Positions 51,103 to 60,364 of a stretch of 64,000 bases of DNA are shown piece by piece. Numbering within the stretch: position 1 is the stretch's first letter; the number at the start of each line of letters is the position of its first letter. This DNA is from Streptomyces sp. DH5 (GTDB lineage Bacteria; Actinomycetota; Actinomycetes; Streptomycetales; Streptomycetaceae): contig NZ_JAHWGP010000036.1 in NCBI RefSeq assembly GCF_020873915.1, positions 21,977 through 85,976 on the forward strand. The letters run 5' to 3'. Under the pieces are notes generated by a model that saw only the letters and a program-made list of their open reading frames with translations, did no database searches and had not been told where the DNA came from. Position numbers and translations under genes: made by a program.

Positions 51103-52482
51103 ATGGCTGAGCAGATGGACCTGCCGCGGTTGCGTAGCCTGATCGAGGGCGTGCTCATCACGCTGTACCAGCGCTACCGACACCAGGACTTCCCGGAGCT
51201 GTGCGAGCGCCTCCACCTCACGCAGCCCCCTCCCAACAACGGCCCCAGCAAGCATGAGCGCCTGAGAGCCAGCCTGCGGGCCTGCCCAGACAACCGCCTG
51301 GCGCAGGTTGCGGAGGCCATCCTCGACAGTGAGCCGCTCGTCGCGTCCGAACGCAATGCGCTCCAGAATGTCATGTGGCTCGGACGCCACCACGTCGAAA
51401 TTCCCGGCCGCACGAGGCGCGAACTGGCCAAGGCGTTCGACCTCACCGATCACCTGGTGTATCCGGACCGGTTCCTGGCTCTACTCGGCCGACTGTGGGA
51501 TCTGGGCGACGACATGCCCGACGTATGGGGACCTCAATCCCGCACCCTGCGCGACGACATCGAGCGCCATGTCATCAGATTCCCGGATGACTGGTCGACC
51601 GAGTACCTCTTCGAGCAGCTCAAAGCGTTCGAAGCCCCTCATCCTCGCTTCGGACACTTCCTCGAGGGACTTGCATCTCCTGCCGTTCTTCCCGACGAAC
51701 AGGCACAGCGTCGCTTCGTCGAGCTGGCCAACCACCATCTGCAGCCCATCGGTGCGCAGCTCCGGCAGGAAGGAGAGGCCGACGGCTATCCCCTGTTCCA
51801 CCTCGCTCAGCTTGGACGGGGCACCGCCCGCCGACCGCGCAACCTCATCTTCGCCACCCTGGGGAAGCCAGACATCCGCTTCACCAGCGCCCTCGACAAC
51901 GACATCGAGGTCGCCGAACGCGCCGACCAGGTCCTCGTCTACGACCACGCCGTCGGCAAGGACGGGCTGCTCTGGCGCGACCTGCTGTCCTGGTGGCAGG
52001 AGACCCGCGACATCACCGATCCCGCTGAAGCCAACCGATCCCTCTATGGCCGCATGCAAGCGTCCCTGCCTCGCCAGTCCCCGGGCCAGAACAACCTGTT
52101 CTGGCTCTACCACAACATCCACAAGGACAACTTGGGAGACGTCCCCGCACTCCTGCCGGAGATATGGGTGCACTGGGACCCCAAGACCATTCGCGAACGC
52201 GGCACGCGTGCCCTGCAAAACCTGCGCATGGACTTCCTCATGCTGCTACCCAGCAACCGCCGCGTGGTACTCGAAGTCGACGGCATACAGCACTACACCC
52301 GAAACGGTGGAACCGAACCCGACAGCACGAAGTACGCCGCGACCATGGCCGGCGACCGAGACCTGAAGCTTCAGGGATACGAAGTCTTCCGCTTCGGCCA
52401 CGACGAACTGCGCGACCGAGACCGCGCCCGGGCTGCGCTCACTCCCTTCTTCCACGCACTCCTGAAACTGCCGCACGCGTGA
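51103..52482 (+). CDS. AbiJ-NTD3-like protein with C-terminal nuclease-like domain
   Basis: 459 aa, ATG 51103. Residues about 115-250 follow the AbiJ_NTD3 pattern: GRLWDLGDDMPDVWGPQSRT, RDDIERHVIRFPDDWSTEYL, a FGHFLEGLASPAVL segment and ELANHHLQPIG. The last 110 residues form an endonuclease-like alpha/beta module (RMDFLMLLPSNRRVVLEVDG, then DLKLQGYEVFRFGHDEL), similar to Vsr/DUF559-type folds. AbiJ proteins are linked to abortive infection. The target is unknown. First gene of the defence island. Confidence 0.65.
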   Translation: MAEQMDLPRLRSLIEGVLITLYQRYRHQDFPELCERLHLTQPPPNNGPSKHERLRASLRACPDNRLAQVAEAILDSEPLVASERNALQNVMWLGRHHVEIPGRTRRELAKAFDLTDHLVYPDRFLALLGRLWDLGDDMPDVWGPQSRTLRDDIERHVIRFPDDWSTEYLFEQLKAFEAPHPRFGHFLEGLASPAVLPDEQAQRRFVELANHHLQPIGAQLRQEGEADGYPLFHLAQLGRGTARRPRNLIFATLGKPDIRFTSALDNDIEVAERADQVLVYDHAVGKDGLLWRDLLSWWQETRDITDPAEANRSLYGRMQASLPRQSPGQNNLFWLYHNIHKDNLGDVPALLPEIWVHWDPKTIRERGTRALQNLRMDFLMLLPSNRRVVLEVDGIQHYTRNGGTEPDSTKYAATMAGDRDLKLQGYEVFRFGHDELRDRDRARAALTPFFHALLKLPHA

Positions 52483-52659
52483 GCGGTCGCCGCGGCACGC
52501 TACGGGCGACATCCACCGAGACCCGGCCGACCCGGACCACTCGAAGATGCCCAGAGCCGTGTCCGGCCGACAGCGACGACAGCCTGCCCATATCCGCGCA
52601 GTCGTACCTGCTGCGAAAACTCGCTGTAGCAACAGACGTTGACTTTCTACCCTCGACCC

Positions 52660-53430
52660 ATGACGTGGAACGAGGACAGCGGCACAGTCAGCCGGGCGTT
52701 CGATGACTGGAAGTGGAACGATCGGGAGAACCGTGCCTTCCTCCGGCTATCCAGCCAGTGGTCGGACAAGGCCTATCAGCAAACTTGGAACGAGGCCGAG
52801 GAGTCATTCGCTGCGCGCTTCGACCCGGATCGGCACTACGGGGACGAGCACCTCGACATCTTTGAGGATGCGGTCGACGGACTTTGGCCTCACTCCTACA
52901 CCTGGATCACTGAAGCATCGGTCGTGAAGAATGCCGTCACCGCGTTCGAGGTGTACCTGGAGAAGGCGTTGCAGGAAGCCCTCGGCTCGTCCCTCACCAT
53001 GGACGGCAAGAAGCACACCATCAAGCTGGCCTCCCCGCCGAAGTTCGAGTCGCCGGGATGGAAGACCCTGGTCACCGCGCACAAGATACTCGGAACCGAA
53101 GTCGAGACCGACGAAGTGACATGGGCCAGGGAGCTGCGGCATCTGCTGACGCACCAGAACGGCGAGCTGCGCAGCGAGGATGCACTGGCGCGGTTCCGGG
53201 ACCTGGACGCGGAGCGCAGCCAGGGCGAGACCGACCGAGCGCACATTGGAGGCAAAGTTCCCCTCGGTACTCCGCGCGTGCTGAAGATCCTCGACTCTCT
53301 CGCTGCAGTGATCCGAATGGCCGATGCTCCAGCTTGGGCCATGTGTTGGTCCCTCACTGGCCGTGAACGCTGGTCGGAGGTCATGACAGAGCTATACATA
53401 CAGAAGTGCATCGTCGTCGAACCTGTCTGA
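52660..53430 (+). CDS. HEPN-type putative ribonuclease
   Basis: 256 aa from ATG 52660; a TTG at 52639 is possible. Largely helical. SVVKNAVTAFEVYLEKALQE is the HEPN helix 2 region, and WARELRHLLTHQNGE carries the R-x4-H catalytic motif near residues 159-164. HEPN RNases are frequent toxins in abortive-infection systems; AbiJ itself ends in a HEPN domain, so this protein may be the separated effector of the upstream AbiJ-like gene. Confidence 0.65.
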   Translation: MTWNEDSGTVSRAFDDWKWNDRENRAFLRLSSQWSDKAYQQTWNEAEESFAARFDPDRHYGDEHLDIFEDAVDGLWPHSYTWITEASVVKNAVTAFEVYLEKALQEALGSSLTMDGKKHTIKLASPPKFESPGWKTLVTAHKILGTEVETDEVTWARELRHLLTHQNGELRSEDALARFRDLDAERSQGETDRAHIGGKVPLGTPRVLKILDSLAAVIRMADAPAWAMCWSLTGRERWSEVMTELYIQKCIVVEPV

Positions 53431-53545
53431 GCGGACGGTGCAAGGCCCGGTGACCGGCTTCTGGTCGCGCAACGAGCTGACAGCCTTCTCTGAAGGCGCT
53501 GTCAGCACTACACACGACGGGCCCGGACTCGACGAGGGTAGGGGT

Positions 53546-53737
53546 ATGGGACGAGTTTCTCGACGACGTGCAGAACGCCGCAATGCACCGCGAGCACGTC
53601 CCGAGACTGGCGCCAACCACGGTGCCGTGGTGCTGGAGCGGTACCTCATCCGTCCGGCAACCTCCGACGACGACGCTGAGACGGTGCGCGCGCTTCTGGG
53701 ACCGGTGGACTTCACGGAACGGAGGCGGTGCCCATGA
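53546..53737 (+). CDS. Small hypothetical protein, 63 aa
   Basis: ATG 53546 after AGGGTAGGGG. Arg-rich N-terminus, acidic C-terminus (YLIRPATSDDDAETVRALLG). Stop overlaps the next ATG. Unknown function; forms a small coupled group with the next two genes. Confidence 0.45.
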   Translation: MGRVSRRRAERRNAPRARPETGANHGAVVLERYLIRPATSDDDAETVRALLGPVDFTERRRCP

Positions 53738-53919
53738 GCGCACCCACACCCGCCGGACCCGCACCCGAAGGACGCGGCCTGAAGCCCTCTGCCTTCGGCC
53801 GGCCTTCCCCGGCCCTGCTGGCCCGCGCCGACCGCGGCTTTACCCGCTTCCTAGCCCAGGCGGCCCCGGACGACCGCACCGGCGACCACGACCAGGACGA
53901 GGCGGCGAGATGGCGGTGA
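53734..53919 (+). CDS. Small hypothetical protein, 61 aa
   Basis: ATGA overlap with the preceding gene. Pro-rich start, then FGRPSPALLARADRGFTRFL and an acidic tail. The next gene starts inside its end. No family recognised. Confidence 0.45.
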   Translation: MSAPTPAGPAPEGRGLKPSAFGRPSPALLARADRGFTRFLAQAAPDDRTGDHDQDEAARWR

Positions 53920-54362
53920 GCGATACCTACACCGTGCTCCACGACCCCCACGGCCTGGTCGACGCCCAACTGCCGCTGAACCGCGCCCCGCATGAAATGC
54001 TCGTCACCATCGTCCTCGCGTGGCAGGACCCGAACATCACGCCCCGCGACTACGAGCAGATCGCCCTCCAGCTCACCGGGCACGCCCGCGCCCTCGCCGC
54101 CGACGTCCAGCGCCACGCCGCCGCCCTGCCGAAGAACGACGGCCGCGGCGCCCTCGCCGAAGTCATTCTCCGCGAAGCCGCCGGCCGCCTCTCCCAACCG
54201 ATCCAGGGCACCGCCCACTGCTCCAGGACCGCGCCGGCTCGTACGGGCCCTGTACGAACGCCTGGACCGCCTGGCGGCCGCGGCCGTCGACCGGGCCGTC
54301 AACGGCCACGCACCCGGGCGCGACCACGGACCCCGGGATCACGGGGGGGAAAGCGTCTCTGA
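53910..54362 (+). CDS. DUF6415-like protein, probably frameshifted
   Basis: 150 aa as read from ATG 53910. The first 108 codons match the DUF6415 plan (LALQLTGHARALAADVQRHA, then LAEVILREAAGRLSQPIQG). Near 54,232 homology switches frame: RLVRALYERLDRL, expected next in the family, is encoded one frame over (about 54,236-54,275). A single base missing in a GC run explains this. So the annotated C-terminus (Arg/Pro-rich) is likely spurious. Confidence 0.55.
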   Translation: MAVSDTYTVLHDPHGLVDAQLPLNRAPHEMLVTIVLAWQDPNITPRDYEQIALQLTGHARALAADVQRHAAALPKNDGRGALAEVILREAAGRLSQPIQGTAHCSRTAPARTGPVRTPGPPGGRGRRPGRQRPRTRARPRTPGSRGGKRL

Positions 54363-54394
54363 CAGGGTTCGATACGCCCTCTACGCTGCCGCGC

Positions 54395-55660
54395 ATGGCA
54401 CGCACATGGACAAGACTCCACGAACACCTCGGATGCCCGCCCGGGCCCCTCACCTTCGACATGGTCCGCCAGGCCGCAGCGGACAACCTGGAGGAGTCCG
54501 ACGACCTGGACTGGAAGGAGATGCTTCCTCAGCCGCCCAGGGACGGCCGGTGGAACGAGTTCGCCAAGGACGTCGCCGCCATGGCCAACACCCGTGGCGG
54601 ACTGATCATCTTCGGGGTCCAGGACAAGACGACCGTCCTGACGGGCATCGACCCCGACGAGGTCAACCGGCAGCAGTACGCCCAGTGGATCCGCAACCAC
54701 GTCCAGCCCTACCTGCCGGACCTGGACATACTCGAGCTGACCGACGGGACGAAGACCGTCCTGGTCGTCGATGCGCCGGCCAGCGAGATGGCACCGCACT
54801 TCGTGTACGGCGGCGCAGCACGCGACAAGGAACAGCAGGCTGCGGTCGTCCCCTACCGGGACAACGACCACACCGCCTGGATGGCAGAGCACCAGATCGA
54901 GCGGGCCTACCGCGACCGCTTCGCCCGCGTCGGCCGGGCAGAAGAAGAGATCCAGCGCCACATCGACTTCACCACCCAGACCGTCACCGCGCACGCCCAC
55001 GTGCCCGCAGCTTGGTTCATCGCGGTCTCCCGACCCCAGAGGCCCCTGCCACGCGGGGCCTACACGATGAGCCGGGATCAGGCACGGGAGGTCTTGGAGG
55101 CCGCCAAGACGCGAGCTCGCGTTCTGCACGCGAGAGAGCTGGTGCCAGGCCCCTTGGTCGGGATGGGGCCGGACACCCGACTCAACCCGCGCCCCGGCCT
55201 GCGCCGCTGGGTGTGCAACAACCTCCAGTCACCCATGAACCGAGAGATCATCACTGAGCTGCACTACGACGGCACCGTGGTGATGGCCGCCAATCTGTCC
55301 TTCATCCGCGCGGGGGGCGAGGAGCTCCCAGGACAAGACGACGTCCTCCAAGTATCCGAGCGCTTGGTGACGGCATGCTGCTACGACTTCATCGCCACCG
55401 CGCAGGAGCACCAGCGAAAGTTGCGCCTGGACAGCACCCTGCAACTGACTACGCTGATCATCTCTCCAGACGGGCCCAGAGCCATGGCACCGCTCACCTC
55501 GACCTGGGGAGATGGGGCGGAGACGGAGCCGCTGTACGCCCGCAGGCCCTACCATCTCCAGCCCGCTCACACCGTGCTTTCCCCTGCGGCGGCGGATGAC
55601 GAAGGACGCAGCAGTGCTGACGAACTGTGCGCGGACCTGATGAGCCAGTTCGGGCTGTAG
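54395..55660 (+). CDS. Schlafen/AlbA_2-domain protein
   Basis: 421 aa, ATG 54395. AlbA_2 (Schlafen N-terminal) domain at about 30-165: SDDLDWKEMLP, EFAKDVAAMANTRGGLIIFG and the later VVDAPASEMAPHFVYGG with the typical Y/G end. The long C-terminal part is unclassified, alpha/beta, with LYARRPYHLQPAHTVL near the end. AlbA_2 proteins occur in regulators and in phage defence. Lies between the HEPN-containing group and the Lamassu-like operon. Confidence 0.72.
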   Translation: MARTWTRLHEHLGCPPGPLTFDMVRQAAADNLEESDDLDWKEMLPQPPRDGRWNEFAKDVAAMANTRGGLIIFGVQDKTTVLTGIDPDEVNRQQYAQWIRNHVQPYLPDLDILELTDGTKTVLVVDAPASEMAPHFVYGGAARDKEQQAAVVPYRDNDHTAWMAEHQIERAYRDRFARVGRAEEEIQRHIDFTTQTVTAHAHVPAAWFIAVSRPQRPLPRGAYTMSRDQAREVLEAAKTRARVLHARELVPGPLVGMGPDTRLNPRPGLRRWVCNNLQSPMNREIITELHYDGTVVMAANLSFIRAGGEELPGQDDVLQVSERLVTACCYDFIATAQEHQRKLRLDSTLQLTTLIISPDGPRAMAPLTSTWGDGAETEPLYARRPYHLQPAHTVLSPAAADDEGRSSADELCADLMSQFGL

Positions 55661-56189
55661 CCGAAGAGGACGCTCCATATGACCGGTCGCCCCGGTCGGC
55701 CAGGAGCACGAGGTTGCGCCAAGGGCTGCGCTAGGGGTTGCGCGGCCCGCAGGACCGTCCCTCGGTCCGCGCAGGTCACCACGCTGTTTTGCCGTGGTCG
55801 GATCGCTGACATCCCCGTTGCGGCTGCTCTACCCATGTCCCTTGGCTGGAGTGAAAGAGGAAGGGACGGGCGGGATGGGCGGCCGCGGCCGGGGATCGGG
55901 GCGCGCCCAGCCGGTTGCGCGTCGGCCGGGGCCGCCGCGCCTCGCCGCCGTCGGCCCGGCGGCGGAGCCGGGACGGAAGTCGCCGGCGCCTCGGTGCTGT
56001 CCTTCTGGTGCCGCGAGGCCCATCAGGGGGTGAGGCGGAAGGGTTGCGCCGGATGGAGGCACCGCTGTGATCGTCCGACTCCTGGGTGGCCTGCTCGCCG
56101 GTCGCGTACTCACGACCATCGACGGCCCGTGGGCCGGAGGCTGGCTCACGTCAGGTGACGCCGACTGGGGCCTGTACCGTCCGGTGAGG
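55661..56189. other. Gap without a confident gene
   Basis: About 530 bp between convergent genes. A short direct repeat GGTTGCGC/GGGCTGCGCT is seen at 55,713-55,742. A possible relic N-terminus starts at GTG 56,067 (IVRLLGGLLAGRVLTTIDG) but has no recognisable continuation. No clear terminator for either side. Confidence 0.4.
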
Positions 56190-58127
56190 TCAGCCGTCCG
56201 CTTCGTTCTCGAGGCGGCCGACGTGGTCGGGGCCGGGGTGGTCGACGCCGGGCACCATGGGGTTGTCGTAGTCGAACTCCACCTTGCCGAAAGATTCGCT
56301 GGTGATGGGTGGGGGGTCGTTGTCGGCGATGATCAGCTGCAGGCGTCCGCCGTACGCGTCGGCCATGGTCCTGAAACGGCTGTAAATCTCGGCCGCGCGC
56401 TGCCGGTCGGAGTCGTTGTTGCCGAAGGCCTTGCGCGGTGAGTCGATCACGAGAAGCGACGGCACCAGGACCTCGGGATGATCAAGTCCGAAAGCGAGAA
56501 GAGAGAGGCTGTAGGCGAGGTTGACGGAGGTGGCGATGCCGCCGCCGGAAGCCTGCAGGCTCTCGAAGGGCTGGCCGTTGATCACGGGTAGGTAGGTGTC
56601 GCGGTCGATTACAGCGGTGTCGACCCAGGGCAGGTTCCAGCCGGTGAGGAGTCGGCCGAACTCGGTGCTGAGGTCGCCGACCAGTGTCTGGCTGGCCTTG
56701 AGCTGCTCGGACTTTTCCTTGATGGCCTTGTTGACCCGGGCGCGTTCGGCTTTGATCGCGCGGATGTCCGCCTCGATGGTGCGCACCCGGGCCCAGGACT
56801 CACGCAGCTGGGTGATGGCGTCGATGGTTGCCTTGAGTGCGGCAACCCGGGAACTGGCCTCGGCGATGGCATCGAAGCGGGGGGCGACGGCATCACGGGT
56901 CTGAGCATCGAGCTGCCGACGCAGGTGGGAGACAACGAAGCTGAGCTGCTGCGAGCGCTCCTGGGCGGCCTGCAGGTGCGCCTCGTCGGACTGCTGGATG
57001 CGTTGTGCGTCCTCGAGCTGCTGTTGCAGCGTCGTGCGGGTCTCTTCGATGGCCGCCGGGTCGATGTCGGCCTCGACGGGGTCGGGCTGGAGGCAAACCA
57101 GGCAGTGGCCGTCCTCGACGGACCGGGCTGCCAGGGACTGCATGCACCGTGGGCAGACGACGAACTCGAATGGGGAAAGCTGGTCGATGGCCGTGGCCGA
57201 GCGGGCGAGACGGGACAGATCGAGGTGTACCTGGGCGACGACGGCGTGCCGGGCCTCCACCAGGTCGGCGGCTGCCGCCACTTCTTCTTCTGCCTGCTGT
57301 GCGGAGCGGATGGCGTTCTGGAGCTCCTGGCGCAGCGCCGTGTCAGCGGCGGTCTGTTCCTCGAGTTCGGTGCGCAGGCTCCTCAGTCCGGCCTCGGCCC
57401 TGCCCAGGGTGTCGCGCAGCTGTTTGAGTTCGGCCCGTAGTTCGTCATCGCTGCGGGGGTCGGAGGCCGCCAGGAAGGCGCTGACGTTTTTGTGTTCGGC
57501 AGTCCTGGCCTTCAGCTTGTCCAACAGCTGGCTCGTGGTGCGCTTGAGCTCCATGAGCGCGCTGTCGGTGAGCCCGAACATCAGGCGGAAGAGTTCTCTG
57601 CGTTTGGTCTCGAACCAACTGTCCAGGTGACCGACGACCTGGCGATCGATCTCGCGCGCCTGGAGGTACACGTAGGCGTACAGGTCGTTGAAGGTGAGGT
57701 TCTGTGGCCGGGCTGAACCCTCCCTGCGCGCAGCGATCTGTTCCCGCGGGAAGCCGAGCGCGTCAAGCAGGTGGTCGGAGAGCGTCGTGAGGCCGTCGCC
57801 GGCCCGCAGAGGGAGCGTGCGTTCCAGCGCCAGGGAGTGGGGGTCCAGGAGGTCGACGGTTTCAGCGGCGTCTCCCTCGATGGCCCGCCTGAGAACCATG
57901 CGTTCATCGCCGGCCCCGACCTCGGCCTGGACCGACAGCACGTTCTCCCGGACCGCTGGGGTGAGCATGGCGCTGCCACCCAGGGCATGCTTAAAGAGCA
58001 TCAGCAGGCTGGACTTGCCGGTGCCGATGGGACCCGTGATGACCGTGGCCGGTCGGTCGAAGCGGTAGGTCTGTTCCGCTTCGGCGGTCGTTACGGTCAG
58101 GGACACAATGCGCAGGTTGACGGCCAT
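56190..58127 (-). CDS. Zinc-hook SMC/Rad50-like ATPase (LmuB-like) of a defence operon
   Basis: 645 aa. Walker A GPIGTGKSS at 32-40, long coiled coils at about 190-320 and 350-460 separated by a hook with CPRC (about 326) and CLVC (about 345), then the ABC signature region and Walker B/D-loop LLVIDSPRKAFG (about 556). Size is half of a chromosomal SMC or SbcC, as in ABC-three-component and Lamassu systems. There it senses foreign DNA or replication structures and activates a nuclease. Third gene of the operon, one base after the middle component. Confidence 0.78.
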   Translation of the reverse strand: MAVNLRIVSLTVTTAEAEQTYRFDRPATVITGPIGTGKSSLLMLFKHALGGSAMLTPAVRENVLSVQAEVGAGDERMVLRRAIEGDAAETVDLLDPHSLALERTLPLRAGDGLTTLSDHLLDALGFPREQIAARREGSARPQNLTFNDLYAYVYLQAREIDRQVVGHLDSWFETKRRELFRLMFGLTDSALMELKRTTSQLLDKLKARTAEHKNVSAFLAASDPRSDDELRAELKQLRDTLGRAEAGLRSLRTELEEQTAADTALRQELQNAIRSAQQAEEEVAAAADLVEARHAVVAQVHLDLSRLARSATAIDQLSPFEFVVCPRCMQSLAARSVEDGHCLVCLQPDPVEADIDPAAIEETRTTLQQQLEDAQRIQQSDEAHLQAAQERSQQLSFVVSHLRRQLDAQTRDAVAPRFDAIAEASSRVAALKATIDAITQLRESWARVRTIEADIRAIKAERARVNKAIKEKSEQLKASQTLVGDLSTEFGRLLTGWNLPWVDTAVIDRDTYLPVINGQPFESLQASGGGIATSVNLAYSLSLLAFGLDHPEVLVPSLLVIDSPRKAFGNNDSDRQRAAEIYSRFRTMADAYGGRLQLIIADNDPPPITSESFGKVEFDYDNPMVPGVDHPGPDHVGRLENEADG

Positions 58128-58128
58128 G

Positions 58129-58701
58129 TCAGATCTCCGACCGCCATGGCCGGTCGACGGCGTCGGGCAAGCGGTCGTAGATGAGGTTCTTCAAGGCAGA
58201 TCCTGATTTGTTGAAGTTCCGCTTGAGCAGTCTGATCCGGTTGTCGACCACTGCCCACTCCGGGGTGGCGGCAAGACTGGCCGCTGCGAGGGCGCCCTGC
58301 GCTGTCACCCGGAACTCGGCTCGGGCGCTGTCGCCGTACGTGATCAGGCTGCGGGCGGTGAGCGAGCCGAGGATGCTGTAGTAGCGCTGGTCCCAGGGCC
58401 CGTACTTGTAACGGGTCATGCGGCTTTCGACGGCAAGGCGCTCAGACGGTGTGGGGGCCGTTCCTGCCGGCCATGACGCCTCACCCGCGGGCAGGAGACG
58501 TTCCAGCATTGCCGGGTAGCGCAGCAGGAAGTCGAGCTTGGCGAGTTTCGTCAGCCCTGCGAGCCCGCCTTTGGGCGTGGTGAACCTGGCGATCAGGAGG
58601 AGGATGCGCGCCTCGTGATAGTGCACCTCACGCTGCTCGGCCTGCCGGCGCTGAATCCGCATACGCGCTACAGCCGTCTCGAAATCGGCGCCGTGCGTCA
58701 T
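58129..58701 (-). CDS. Middle component of the three-gene defence operon (LmuC-like)
   Basis: 190 aa, ATG overlapping the nuclease stop (ATGA). Winged-helix-like core: ARILLLIARFTTP, GLTKLAKLDFLLRYP and later RMTRYKYGPWDQRYYSILG, the pattern of ABC-3C middle components. It probably bridges the ATPase and the nuclease effector. No catalytic motif. Confidence 0.72.
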   Translation of the reverse strand: MTHGADFETAVARMRIQRRQAEQREVHYHEARILLLIARFTTPKGGLAGLTKLAKLDFLLRYPAMLERLLPAGEASWPAGTAPTPSERLAVESRMTRYKYGPWDQRYYSILGSLTARSLITYGDSARAEFRVTAQGALAAASLAATPEWAVVDNRIRLLKRNFNKSGSALKNLIYDRLPDAVDRPWRSEI

Positions 58702-60077
58702 GAGGCTTCCTCATCCGCGTCGAAAGTCTCGGAGAAAAAGAAGAGGCACTCGTCGCACAACTGGTAGGCCAGCCCCCGCAGGTGCTGATTGTTGAGCTGG
58801 AAGGGCGGCGGCGAGGGCAGAGCCTCGACCTTGAGCCGCTCGGCGAGCAGGTCGTTCATCTTGATGCCGAACTCGCTGCCCTCGGGCACCTGAGCCCGGG
58901 CGTGACGTCGGCACTCGAAGGCCATCTCCAGGACGTCCGTGGACAGGTTCAGCAGGTCGGTTTCGTCCCCGGCCAGGCCGGAGCGACGCTCTGACCAGGT
59001 CGTGTACCAAGCGGACCGGAGCCTCTCAGCGAAGGCCGCTTCGTCGGCAGGCACCAGGCCCCGACGCAGTTTGCGGCGGAGCTTCGCGCCTCCGGGCGCC
59101 ACGACGGGCGCTTTGCCGCGCGGAAAGGTGGGCAGCCGCGCTGTCGTGTAGGCGATCTGTTGGTGAAGGATCTCGCGGGTGATTCTGCGCCGGCCGACGC
59201 GCTGCTGAATCTGCGTGCTATGCCGGGAACGGCTCGGGTCAGCGATGTAAACGGCGAGCTGGGCGCGGTCGCTCTCATCGCGGTTCGCGCTCTCGATCCG
59301 ATCCACGATGCCTCGGTATGTGGCCTCCAGGTCCACATGAGCCAGCTGCAGGTGCTCGACTGCAGGCACCAGAAGCCGTTGGATGTTGACGTCGGTGATG
59401 CTTTCGCGCTCGGGGGGCTTACAAGAGATCTCCAGCACTGCCAGGAAGCGCATGACCTTGGCCACGAAGCCCGCGGGTATCTGAATGTCCGCGAGCTTGC
59501 GCACCTCAGGGGTAACCGGGACGTTGGGATAAGGCTGCTTCCAGCGGACTTTCAACATCTGGCGTGCGACGTCCTCCGCCATGGTGTTGAGCCCGGACGT
59601 GAGTTCAGGCTCGGGGCCACACATCCGAGCCAGCATGCCGGCGTTGCCCTTACCCGGCTTCAGAGCCGCGTTCGTTGCCAGTCTCAGACGGACATTGTCC
59701 GCACACTCACATGCACACCAGCGGTCGAAGAGATGGGTCAGACCACCGTCCTTGCACAGCTCAGGAAGCGTCCACGGACCCCTGGTCCCTTCGCGATGCT
59801 TGACCGACACCAGCTCCACTGATCCGTCGATCCACGCCACCACGAAGTCCTCATGCCACTCGCAGACGACGAAGTCGATGGCTTCCTGCGTGAGCATGGC
59901 CAGGCAGTCCCGCGCGGCTACCTCCGCCTGGTACCGGTAGCGGCCAAGAGTGTCCGAGCCGCTGTCTTCCTCGGGAGCCAGATCGAAGAGCGTGTGTGCT
60001 GCACCGTGAGGACCCCCCACATCAGAAGGCGTCCCGACTCCCTCGTCCCCCTGGCCCACGCCCGCCGTATCGACCAT
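58698..60077 (-). CDS. DUF4297/Cap4-like nuclease effector (LmuA-like)
   Basis: 459 aa from ATG 60077 (GGGGGA upstream); an ATG at 60110 is possible. The N-terminal domain has GRYRYQAEVAARDCLAML, then CEWHEDFVVAW and ELVSVKHREG, giving the E/D...(x)xK active-site layout of DUF4297 dsDNA nucleases (about residues 70-92). The rest is helical and may hold a recognition domain. In Lamassu and ABC-3C systems this effector degrades DNA once released by the SMC ATPase. Confidence 0.72.
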   Translation of the reverse strand: MVDTAGVGQGDEGVGTPSDVGGPHGAAHTLFDLAPEEDSGSDTLGRYRYQAEVAARDCLAMLTQEAIDFVVCEWHEDFVVAWIDGSVELVSVKHREGTRGPWTLPELCKDGGLTHLFDRWCACECADNVRLRLATNAALKPGKGNAGMLARMCGPEPELTSGLNTMAEDVARQMLKVRWKQPYPNVPVTPEVRKLADIQIPAGFVAKVMRFLAVLEISCKPPERESITDVNIQRLLVPAVEHLQLAHVDLEATYRGIVDRIESANRDESDRAQLAVYIADPSRSRHSTQIQQRVGRRRITREILHQQIAYTTARLPTFPRGKAPVVAPGGAKLRRKLRRGLVPADEAAFAERLRSAWYTTWSERRSGLAGDETDLLNLSTDVLEMAFECRRHARAQVPEGSEFGIKMNDLLAERLKVEALPSPPPFQLNNQHLRGLAYQLCDECLFFFSETFDADEEAS

Positions 60078-60364
60078 CAACGTCCCCCGCACTGGCTTGC
60101 ATGAGCGCATTCCCCACCGCTCTATTGCGTCGGTAGGTGTTGAAGATCTCTAGCGATATCACACTCAAGGACTAACGCGTAACTGTGCGTCGCGGATCAG
60201 CGGTGGGGACCCACCGGGACCGGGGGTCGGCCTGCTGCTGGCGGACCTGCCCAGGCAAAGAGGAAGCAGGCGCGCCCAGATCCCGGGTCGGCAGGCCGCT
60301 GATCGCGCGACGGCGGCAGGCGCGACCCACAGCACGCGGGACCCGGACACGGCGCTGAAGGTGG

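Noticed and set aside
55679-56158. Plus-strand frame of 159 aa in the gap before the SMC gene
   Set aside because: Low-complexity Arg/Gly composition, no credible ribosome site and no recognisable domain.
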